DNA of 64,000 bases from Triops longicaudatus (lineage: Eukaryota; Arthropoda; Branchiopoda; Notostraca; Triopsidae), in the NCBI GenBank assembly GCA_022885665.1, contig JAGQDJ010000629.1, positions 62,001 through 126,000 on the forward strand. The letters run 5' to 3'. Of the stretch, positions 35,426-46,000 are shown one piece after another (the stretch's first letter is position 1; the number at the start of each line of letters is the position of its first letter). Position numbers and translations under genes: made by a program. Below the pieces are notes generated by a model that saw only the letters and a list, made by a program, of their open reading frames with translations, searched no databases and had not been told where the DNA came from.

Positions 35426-37636
35426 TTACATGCCAACCGACTCGTTGAAAGTAACCACGTGGCTCGCGGATCTCGCGTACAAGGCATGGCCATTAGTTCT
35501 GGTGTTGCAGTTGACCCCGCGACTAATTGTGGGACTGCGACTGCGGCTTGGCACTTTCCATTCTACACGCTTGTTGCCTTTTTTGTTGTTTTTCGATGTC
35601 ACACCGTTGCCATTCTTTAACAGACTCTTGCGCTGTTCTTCGACAAGCAGTCCCACTTTGATGTCCGTGACGGTTAAATGGTCCAAATCTTCAGCCGGGT
35701 TCGCTGACGACGACGACCGAAGCTGGGTGCCTTCGGGGTGTAAAGCTCCTTTCCTTCGCTGCTTGGACTGTTTGTCACCGTCTTCGTGGGTGTAATACGA
35801 CGCGGCATGACGGCCTGCAACTGCTAGCCCCGCGCAAACTGCCAACAGTAGGAGAGTGATTACGCCCCCGGCTAGACCGAGGTATAAAGGCGAGGTGGTG
35901 GCAAAAGGGTTGCTGGAAGATGCAGTAGGGAGCTCTAGGATGCCAGCAGCAGGACTGTTGAGGTCCAACATTGCAGGACCGCCATGGCAGGCGGGTAGAC
36001 TCACCGGGTCTAAGCGCGGGAGCTCTACCCCGGCCATCTTGGAAGGAGTCGCGCAGTAGGGACAGCGTTGCTCTTTAAAATCGGTGGGTCGCAGGGAACC
36101 CGAGACGGTAAAATTGGGCCCGACCGTTCCACAAGCTGATCTTACATGTTTGAAAGCAGGGGAAGTCTCCATCCATCGGAGCAAAGGTCCAACGGCACAA
36201 CCATGGCAGTGCCAAGGATTACCGTGGAGTTCTACTTGTTCGAGGAATTGTAGTCGACTTAGGACGTAGACTAAAGTCTCAGGAAGCATAGCAAACGCGT
36301 TACGCGAGAGGTCGAGGACCCGTAACGCTGAAGTGACTTGCAGCATCTCGGGGGCGATCTGGGCGAGTCGGTTTCCAGAAATGTTAAGCACTTGGAGCTG
36401 GAGTTGGGTCGCGAAGAAATCCGGGGTCAATGGTACCGGATCACTGCGATTGTAAGCTGTGAGGTCAGCCATGTCAAAGCGTTTGAGTTGAAACCGTCGG
36501 GTTTGTTGTTCTCCTGGTTGAGAATCGAGGCTCCGGAGATTGAGGGGAGCGAGAATCTTGCTCTGGATCTCGGTGACGGACAAGGGATTACCGCTGACGA
36601 CCAGGCTAGTTAACGAGGGGATTAAGGGCGCGAGCGTTTGGCTGTCCATGCTTTGAAGACGATTGTAGCCCACGTCCAAATGCGCTATCGAGACGTTGAC
36701 AAAAGCCACGGGATCTAGTTTGATGATCCGATTACGAGCAAGGTTTAACAGCGTCAAGTGATGTCCCGTGAAAACGCCACTGGTAATGACCGTCAGCTCA
36801 TTGCCGTCCAAGTACAATTCCTGGAGATGTTTGAGGTCACCGAAGCTGTTCTTATCCAAATAGGTAAGCTGGTTCTCCGCGAGGTCCAAACTCCTCAGAT
36901 CGGGCAACAAATGGAGCAAAAGCGGGTTGACCAGGGTCAATCCACACTCGCGGCAGCGAAACTTTCTCAGGAGGCGCACATCACGGAAAATTTCGGGTTC
37001 TAGTTCCGTGAGTTGATTTCCGCTCAAGTCCAGGTCTTCGAGCTTATGCAAGCCATAAAAGAGGCGTGGCACCAATTCGGAAAGCCGGTTCCGGGCCAAG
37101 GATAAAGTCCTTAAAGCCGGTAAATGGCGAAAGGCGGCGGAAGGCACGGAATCGATGACGTTATCGTGCAAATACAGCTCCTGCAGGCTGATTAACGCGC
37201 GAAAGTTGGATTCGACCACGGTGGAGATATTATTGTGGGCTAGGCTCAGTATACGCAAGTGACGCAAACCCCAGAACGAGTGCCTACCTATGGCTGGTAC
37301 GTTCGAATGCGTCACACGGAGCTCTTCCAAATTCGACAGGCCTTGAAAGATCGGGCCGATAGTCAAGCTGTTGAGGGGAGTACCGGCTTCCGGTGAAGCA
37401 CTGATCACCAGCACTTCCGTGCCGGGATCCAAGTTGCGAACGGGAATGGGGTCTTGCATGCCTCCACGATCGCAAACAACGGTCACTCGCCCCCGACCAT
37501 CCAAAGAACAACGGCAAACGTCCGGGCACGGAATGGCCTCCGTCCGGGCCGTGGCCATGTGCTCGATACTGCCCTCGTGGCCTGGCAGGACGCTCAGCAG
37601 TACCAATGCTGCCCAAAGGGTTCGTATCTGTTCCAT
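35426..37636 (-). CDS. LRR type I transmembrane protein
   Basis: A single open frame of 736 residues. Residues 1-23 form a signal peptide (LWAALVLLSVLPG core). An LRRNT cysteine cluster CPDVCRC is at 37-43. About a dozen or more LRRs run from roughly 75 to 470, with an insert at about 365-410 that breaks the repeat spacing. An LRRCT (NPWHCHGC, residues 473-480, paired with cysteines at about 502 and 525) caps the array. The transmembrane helix is about 584-608 (GLAGGVITLLLLAVCAGLAV) and is followed by a basic, Ser-rich tail ending VTFNESVGM. This is the layout of neuronal and epithelial LRR adhesion or receptor proteins; no Ig or FN3 domain is present and I cannot name an orthologue. The GC content is above the surroundings. 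The AG just after the start codon resembles a splice acceptor, so an upstream exon may supply the true start. Confidence 0.9.
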   Translation of the reverse strand: MEQIRTLWAALVLLSVLPGHEGSIEHMATARTEAIPCPDVCRCSLDGRGRVTVVCDRGGMQDPIPVRNLDPGTEVLVISASPEAGTPLNSLTIGPIFQGLSNLEELRVTHSNVPAIGRHSFWGLRHLRILSLAHNNISTVVESNFRALISLQELYLHDNVIDSVPSAAFRHLPALRTLSLARNRLSELVPRLFYGLHKLEDLDLSGNQLTELEPEIFRDVRLLRKFRCRECGLTLVNPLLLHLLPDLRSLDLAENQLTYLDKNSFGDLKHLQELYLDGNELTVITSGVFTGHHLTLLNLARNRIIKLDPVAFVNVSIAHLDVGYNRLQSMDSQTLAPLIPSLTSLVVSGNPLSVTEIQSKILAPLNLRSLDSQPGEQQTRRFQLKRFDMADLTAYNRSDPVPLTPDFFATQLQLQVLNISGNRLAQIAPEMLQVTSALRVLDLSRNAFAMLPETLVYVLSRLQFLEQVELHGNPWHCHGCAVGPLLRWMETSPAFKHVRSACGTVGPNFTVSGSLRPTDFKEQRCPYCATPSKMAGVELPRLDPVSLPACHGGPAMLDLNSPAAGILELPTASSSNPFATTSPLYLGLAGGVITLLLLAVCAGLAVAGRHAASYYTHEDGDKQSKQRRKGALHPEGTQLRSSSSANPAEDLDHLTVTDIKVGLLVEEQRKSLLKNGNGVTSKNNKKGNKRVEWKVPSRSRSPTISRGVNCNTRTNGHALYARSASHVVTFNESVGM

Positions 37637-38578
37637 AAGAAAAAAAAGTCAGAAATAAGTCATTTAAAAGATTTAATTTAAAAACCAACAGAAATTATCA
37701 CAGAAATTCAAGAAAGAGTACAACGTTTCTTGTCAGTGCGCCCCAGTTTCACCCTTAGATGAGCAACGGAAATGTTGCAATCTAATCTTTCTTTTCTAAA
37801 AGGAAAATACAAAAGGGATCAAGGTGGCTTGCCAACTGGAGTAAGCGGTTCTCGTGCGCCGCATTTACGCTCTACATTTCCCAGAACTGATGGGAAACAG
37901 TTTGCAAGCGAATAACCAGCACATCATCCAGCATCCTCCTTTTTTCCTAGATGGCTCAGAGAATTCGTCCTTTTCTCTCCGAACTCATCCATGCTAAAGG
38001 ATTTCACGTTGGCACCGAACGGCTTATGATCCTGAGAGTGGAGCAAGTTTTGTGCCAAAGCGAAAGCCTTGAACACGCCAGAGACTCATTAGACACGGGG
38101 TCAAACGATGATAGATCCCAGAACGCCAGGAAATACCACTGCGACAAGATATGAAGACACGCTTTTACATATAGACAGAGAATTTAACCTGGAAAAGGCA
38201 AGCCGCCACCGGATAAAAGATGTGCTCCTAATACGCGACCCGTGTCGCTAAGAGGAAGCTCCAGCTTGGCACACATGCCACACGCTTAATGAACCATAAG
38301 GCGACAAATGACGAAAGAACGCGACCACCCTCGAAAACCCTTTTGAGCCTACCGGGTTAAGGAGAAATACCCTTTTTACTACGGACCCCTTCTTCTGGGG
38401 ACTGTCTGAAAGAATGCGACTCAAAATCTTGGCTCGCCTTCCAAGGGGAAAAATCTCTTATCGATTGGCCCTGTTTGATTTTATAAAGCTTGTCTGTCCA
38501 CAGGTACTTGAGAAAACCGTCGTTACAGTTGCTCCACGGAAATCGTTTTGTAATAAAACTCAATGAGACACAGCACCC
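37637..38578. other. upstream region of the LRR gene
   Basis: It should contain the 5' UTR and promoter of the LRR gene. I could not place a transcription start, TATA box or upstream exon with confidence. Confidence 0.45.
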
Positions 38579-38645
38579 CAGCAGACTGCCTTTGCCACCG
38601 ATTACGCGAATTCGAATAACGCGAGTTTCATATAACGCGAAATGG
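38579..38645 (+). mobile_element. terminal fragment of a Tigger/pogo-like DNA transposon
   Basis: Begins CAGCAGACTGCC and runs into three imperfect units of about 15 bases that each contain TTACGCGA or ATAACGCGA. CAG-starting termini with iterated ATAACGCGAA motifs are typical of Tigger-type Tc1/mariner elements. No transposase or matching second end was found, so this is a relic at best. Confidence 0.4.
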
Positions 38646-40025
38646 AATTATTTATGATTCCGACAGAGGGCAATTCCTCATGTAAGGTACAGCTATATCA
38701 CTGAACGCAATTGATGACACAGTCCTCAATATTTCGTATTAATTTAGTGATCCATCGCTAATAATATTGATCACAATGCAAATATACAATATGATTTAAA
38801 TAACTAAATATATTTTTTACGTCAAACGTATTCGTTATATTTTTGCAATATTTCGAAAGAGCGACTGTCTACTACATTTCATAATTAACGAAACAAAATG
38901 TGCGGGAATGAATGTTTGCAATTTGCACACTGAGACCTTCATTTTTACGGAACATTAGGTTCACTAAAACTTGAAGAACGCATTTTTGCGTAAATTGTGA
39001 CTACACACCGTGGTCACCACGCCTGCAGCAAATAAAAAAGGGTTAAGTGAGGAATGAAAAATAAGGAGCTTCCGCCCCCTCAAAAAAAAGTCACAGAGAT
39101 CGGTGACCATTTGTTTTTTCTTTCAACCAATCTTGATTGAATTTGGATGCAACGATCAAAACCCCAACGACTCTGAAGCAATTCCTCTCCCAACTTCCTG
39201 GGGTTGAATGTCGTTGTACAGACGTCCGTTGGACAGGAGCAAATTTCTTCTACTCCTTTACAAGGTCCATCCAACTTTGGCAGCATTGTCTTTGCTCTCA
39301 AGCGAAATCCCGCGCCGCAAGCAAAATGCACCCTCTCACTACACACCAAATGGTTACTATCGCTTTTCTGTTTCTGTCCCACGTTTTCGATCCAAAAGTT
39401 CAACCCACGAAAAAGAACTTGGTGCTACACTATTCTTTTCTTCTTCGGGAGAAAACGACTATGACGACAAGGTAAAGAAATGCGCAATTACGTAAGGGAA
39501 CTGAACCAAACTCGTGTTTGAAGCTGTCTCACGCAGGAAGGGACACAATCGATGCTCCTAACCTGAACTTGTTCAAGTTCCAAAAAAGTGTGATTTCTCC
39601 CCTCTTTTCCTCCCCTCTTACAATGCACCCAAATTTGGACATTTCTTTGCGCTCCCAGCACCGCTGCAATTTCTACGCTCCGTGTCCCTGTTATCCCCAT
39701 GTTGCTTATACTTCCTAGCATCAGCAGATTGAATTGAGCCAAAATGCCCCGGAAACTTCTTGTATTACTGGCACCGTGTGTGAGCTACACAGCAGTATGT
39801 GTGTGTGAGCCGCAAACCATGTAGCATAGGAAATGTGATTCTGCCATTAATCCACCGACTTGCACAGCATCTAGAATTGTTGCGGAAGGGCAGAGGAAAA
39901 GGGAGAGAGAGAGTGCGAGTGAGAGTTACTGAAAAGCCACACGTCTCCGCCCCTCTTCCTATCTTGCCAGCCTTCCCCGTTTCCATGGCTGTTATATACC
40001 GCTGTGCTGGCCACCGTATACATAA
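38646..40025. other. intergenic DNA with a stop-poor segment
   Basis: At about 39137-39470 three plus frames and one minus frame are all open for 85-110 codons. One plus frame (39208) ends at a good donor, AAG/GTAAAG, near 39471. No domain was recognised and it is not called as a gene. Confidence 0.4.
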
Positions 40026-40080
40026 AGTACACGTGGGGAATCGAAATGCCGCGTGCTTCGGCTGAGACTTAATGGCCCGC
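40026..40080 (-). mobile_element. SINE-like remnant with polymerase III boxes
   Basis: On the minus strand GGGCCATTAAGTCTCAGC (40078-40061) is followed by a near-consensus B box ATTTCGATTCCCC (40047-40035). The AGTCTxAGxC core matches the A-box region of the SINE near 13.9 kb, which suggests a related family. Confidence 0.35.
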
Positions 40081-43000
40081 TGTTCGCTTGCTATATCTTC
40101 CCATGCATACAAGACCCCGAAGAGCGTGAAAGGAAAGTTGGGTAAGTTAAGCGCAGTCAAGTCACAGACAATACAGCTGTTACGAAAAAAAAGGGAAATA
40201 AGCGTCAGACGTATTGGTGATGGGGCGTTGATACCCCGAAGCTCAAGTTACAATCTGCTGGTACCACGGAGGGGGTGAATATGACTGCAGTACAAAACAC
40301 ACGTGGCTTTTGTTGTCACCAATGTGTTGCACGGCCAGATTGATCAGGTCTTGAGCTGTGTCTATCAATGTAGGAGGAGACCGAATACATATTGCAGTTA
40401 AAAAGGTTACTAGGCTGAGGGGGTTGGTGAGAATACAATAGCTGAGTGTTCCAACCCGTGCGAAAAACTTAAACACGCCCTTGTCCATATATATGGTTAC
40501 ACCGCGTGCAGTTTTGTATTATCGTATAGCATATTTTATTATTGTCGTATTACACACGTCGTTATAGGGCTTAGTGAACTGATGTAGACTGATCCGAAAT
40601 AAATTAACCACGGTATTAATTTTCCGTGAAAACTACTATGGAAACACAATTTTGGGTGTGATAAATCAAAGCGCCTCAGGGGAGAATATCGCAGCCAAAG
40701 CTGCAGTTTGTCAAGCTTTTAACTGCTGCTACAGTAGTTACGGCCTTTTATGAAAATTACAGCCATTAGGGCCCGGGGGTTTAAAGATTAAGTAATAAAG
40801 CACGGGCATAATTACCCCACTAGCATTTACTTCTCGGTGCTAGGAAATTTTCAATAAACATTTAAACGGACCACAAGCTGTTAAGATAATTACACAAGAA
40901 TGGTAGTTAGTAATTTTTACTTAAACCACTACTATGTAACAGTTGGTAGACAGATCTTGCTCTACTTTGAGCCAAACTAGAGCTGGAGTACACAACACTT
41001 GAAGTCGCGTACAAAACAAAAATAAATAAAGAACAACATAAGCGGAAAAATAAAACGAGTTTTGCATAAATTGCAAAAATATATAATTAAAAATGACAGC
41101 GCATTGAAATTCATTTTGATCCGAATTGTACACCTGGTGAAATAGTGTTGCTGATTAATGGGTGATCACATCAGGTGATTTGTTAGAAATAACATGTCAG
41201 CAAGTAACATCAGTTTTTGATAAATGAAAACCTACAATGCGTTATATAACTTAAAAGGAATTCAAGTAATTCGTGTTTACTAAATGAATTATGAATTCTA
41301 AGCTTATTTATTTCATTCGGACACAGATTCACGCCTGTTGTTTTGTTTATTGTTAGCTATTAGGAAAACAACTAAAGGAACTCCTCTTTAAAAAAATTCA
41401 TCACCATTGCGATAACTATACTGCAGGAATGTTAGTGCGCTACTGCAATTTACTTGGGATTTAACAGGCGCTTAGTGGGGGACTTGCGACTCTCTTATTC
41501 TTCTTATACAGCTTATTCGGTATGCGTCTGGAGATTTCGTGCCTTTTAGTAAAACTGTTTTGCATCTTGCTTACTTACGAGCCCAGAATTACGGATTCCG
41601 ACTTCAGGTGTATAATAAATTGGAATCTTATCACATATGCTGCGAAAATGCTCTAGAATCCGAGCAGATGGATGCAAATCGTCTACCGCAAGGCAATATA
41701 GGCCGTTAAAGCTCTTGGTCATAAACTTTGTCATTCTTTTGTTCTACTTAAGCAGCTCGAAAAAAAATCTCTCCTAAAAATGTTGCAAATCCCATATGAT
41801 ACAGCGCTATTTTTATGCAAAAGATTGCTAAAGCTTACCACAATAAACAGCTCGATATAATGCAGTGGTAGGAAAGAAACGTCTCATTATTTGCCTGGTT
41901 CCTGTTCCTAACGGATTTTTTGCCTATCTTTTCATTTGCATATAAGCATTTCTTAGAGAGACGCTGAAATTCACAAAAATGAGCTCGCCATTTCCTGTGT
42001 TATTATATTAACGACGAGAAAAAGTGAAAGGGATAATAGAAGAGAAAAACTAAAATGATGAGGTATGTTGATGAGCGTGGGACTGCACTCACCTGCACTT
42101 TTAATAACATCAAGATACTTTCCCCTGATTGCAACAATACAAAATAAAAGGCCGATCCACGTCAGCCTACTATAACGCTAACTGGCACCCAGAAAGCTGT
42201 ATTATAATTCGAAAAGGACAATGCGTTCAGTGAAGGTGAGGCAAGGGGCAAACTTGAAGCGGAAATAGGAAGGTGTTTTTATTTCCTTGGATTCTTTTCT
42301 TCACATTTTTTTCGCGTTGAAGACGAAAGGAGGAAATGTCTTTAGAGGCAATAAAATTGAATGGAAATTGAAAAGGAGTAGGACCCACTTGTCCAAAGAT
42401 GAGTGAGCGCAAGATGTATAGGAACCAATAAGTTCGGTTTCTATCAAAGCAAAGTCCTTCTGGGGGGTGCAACAATAGGGTAGTTGGTAAATAGGGTTGC
42501 CGTGGGGGTCGTCTGCATGGAGCAACAATGAAATACAACCAGAAACGATCGGGAGCGTTCACTACGGAGGAGAGTAGGGTGAGCGAGAAGAAAAGCGTGG
42601 GAAAACCTATCACTTCTATGATCCCTTTTTACGTGCCTAACACTGCTCCCAGTTACTGTACGTAGTGCGAAACAGTACATAGTGCACCCATAGAGTACAT
42701 GTGCTGAGGTTCCTCTTTTTCTTTCTATGGCTCCATCTTCTCCCACCACAATGACATTGTCCAAGCTCGGGTGCTTTTACTCATAATGCCAAGGTGCCCC
42801 ATAATTCCCAGCTGCCGCTTGTTATAATACTACCAAAACCGCAAATCAACCAAGATAAGAACCCCCTACTTTTATTCCTAGGGAGAACAACCTTATTTGC
42901 ATCATATGATTAGGACGGGGAGCCTATCACTGTTTCTAATATGTTAGATTATGAGATCCCCTGATCTAGAAAAAAGGTGGTCAAATTACTCCGCTTTCCA

Positions 43001-46000
43001 TGCCTCGTTAGCAACCACATGTGCACCTCATAAAAAACACCACGCTTGGCTAACCATGGCTTTGCATTCTCTTCTCAAAGAAAGTATAAGCTTCTTAGAT
43101 TCCACATATCCTCCCATAACAGTCCATATAATTTCCCAAACGTCTTAAGCTAAGCCTAATACAAAGTAATAAATCTAATTTTCTATTCCAATTTTCCAAC
43201 TACAGAACCCAAATAACCAAAGCCAGTTAAGCGCATGAATAAAATAAGCACATAAATAATGCAAATAAATGCATAAGAATAAAAAGAAATAAAATACTTC
43301 TAAAACGAATGAACTAATTAACTGACGAGAGAGAAACCAATTCTAACAGTTTATATGTAAAAAAAAGAAAAATACAATTTGTATAAAGAAACTATCTTAA
43401 AAATACATCAATACATAGAAAGAACTAGTCACCTTCTGAAAACCTGCTCCCTTATAAATTCATTTCTAACATAGACTAGTGCCTAGTTTCGGTCGTGTAA
43501 TTGGTTTATACTGCATTGTATATTACTAATGTAAAAAAATTCCCAAGAACGAACCCGCGTCTTTTTCACCCTTTCACCAAATCTTTTCCTACATCATTTT
43601 AGCATTTTCATTAAATGCTTAGAATATATAAATTCCTTATGAGCTAATAATCCATATTTTTTAAGGCACCTTTTTTGCTGCACTAAGACTTTGAAGATAA
43701 CTAGACTTCACTGCACGAAGAACGAGAAATTATTATAAAAGCCTTTTCCCCTTCGTTCCGTAATGTAAGGGTAATCTTGTTCTACCGCACCAACCTTGCT
43801 GTAAATGCACGCAACAATGAATTCTTTGGAATAGGAAATTTGGCATTCACGGAACAAGATAAGCCAACATTGGAGGGTCTAGAACTTGTTTCCCAACTCG
43901 TTCACATACGGGAGACCAAAGCTAAACTTGTTTAGACGGAAATCCTTAAAATGCTTGGGTACAAAGCGGACAAAAAAAAAGAGAAAAATCTCCCAAGCGA
44001 GCTTAATCGAATGGTTGTCCTTTGTCCAATCGACGCATTTCTTGGTTCCAGTTTAGCTCAAATTCAATACTCCCTTCGTAGCTTTATTTTTTTAAGCTTC
44101 CTTTCACAAGCTTCCTTGAACACCCTCAATTCCCTCCAGGGCATGGAAGTAGTCCAGCGCGACTGTACTTGAACGCACTGTACTATGCTAGTATTCTGTG
44201 TTATACTCTACAGTTCGTGAGAGCACACAAGGGCGCGTGGTCATTGTCAATTGTTGTCCGGCTTACGTTTTCTGACGGACGGGTTTCCATATTCGTTCAT
44301 CATTCCTTTATACCTTATGACGCAAGCCGGAACGAACAGGAAAAAAAAAACGCCCGTGTCACTTTTTCCTTCACTGCTGATGTCAAAGGAGGGGGGTAGG
44401 GTGTCGAGACTCTGCACCCTTGCACCCCGGGTTAAAAAACAGATAAAATTCACGCCTGATCGCATTTCATTTTCACACTGTACGATACAACCCCCTCCGT
44501 CTCCACAACCCCCTGGTTGCCGCTATGTAGACACTACTAAAGCCCCGTATGAAAGTAAACGGCCAAGGGGTGCCCAACAATGAATGTCTTTGGCGCTCTA
44601 TGCGCTCACTCGAGCTGTCTCCGTAGGGAGGGTAGCAGCAGCTGTCGTAGGTGCAGGCATATCTGTAGGAAAAAAGGAGGTAAATGGACTGTGTGTATGG
44701 CATTTCGGACATCAGCGTTTTGCGTGGCAGGCCGACGTCCATAAAAGCGGCAGATCCGTTCTGCCTATGTCGTCTGTCCGGGGCCGCTGTCTGTAACTCA
44801 CGTTATTTCTGCCTGGCACTCGGAGGTTATCCGACGAGGCAAAAGTATGATCGAGAGACAGCCGTGAATTGAGTCAATGGGAGAAAGGGGAAAAAGTTGG
44901 GGCTTTAAGGGGAGGGAAGTTTTGCTTTCCGTTGTGTTAGCTTCAGCATTGGTACCGTTTACTGCGTTGAGCTTGAACATCTTGAGTAAATGGACAACAA
45001 TTTTGAAAGACGAGCTGATTTGCTTTTCACGTCACTTTGCACCCAAATCGCATCAATCGCTTTTAACTTCCAAAAGGGTGGAGCTCTATGGCTTGTTATT
45101 CCTGTGTTTCTCATTTGAGTGCACACTGCAATATGTCCAAATAAATTGGACGGCTGGGATCTTACGATCATGATCGATGAATGCTCAATAATAGTGCAAA
45201 CAAAGGCTTCGTTTTGTTCTCCTAGCATTTTATGAAGCAATTATTTCCAGTAGTCACGATCTGCAGTCTGAGCTTGTCTGATTGCTGTTTCGCGAGTGGG
45301 TTTTCACGCGAAGCTTGTTGTATTGTCAGGTAATTTTACCTCGAAGATATGTACCCTTTGACCCGTGAGATGGATTGCACCATTTCTGGATTTTTACGCA
45401 TTTAATGAGGCCTAAAATAGCCCGCAACTAGTATAGGTCCAAGAAGGAATTATGCCTCAAATAGAACAATGCTAAAAAAGTATTTTCAAATGTTGTCTAA
45501 CCATCAAGAAGTAAACAAGTACAAAACGCTTTGTTTCGTAAGGTCTTTCACAACAATATCTTTTGAATTTGTGTTTGCGAGAACACCCGTTAATTTAGAT
45601 TTTTGTCTTTCTCAATTTAAAGAGAATGGTAACGAGAATGAATTCATGCTGTGTAATCAGTATAGTTGATTTTGCCAAAAATACATGATTTTAGTAACTT
45701 CGCAGCAAGTTTGGGACAGTCATTTACTCTTTCCTTATGCAAATTCGTCGCAGAAGCTTCTGGACTGGTTTACATTTTAAAATATGTTACAGTAAGCAAG
45801 CAAACTAAGTTCATTTTGCTAGCTAGCCTCTTCGACGTTGAAGGAGTCCACTTTCATTTTTTTTTCTGTTAAAATTAATTATTTTTAGGACGTTTCTTTT
45901 TCAAGTGAGTAAACTTCTTGAATTCTGCCATCGTAAATACCCTATGAACTACAGTCGCGGGCCGTAAACATTTTACCGTCACACGTATTCAACTTTACGT

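Noticed and set aside
36338..37003. Plus-strand open frames opposite the LRR gene
   Set aside because: Shadows of the LRR coding sequence without domains.
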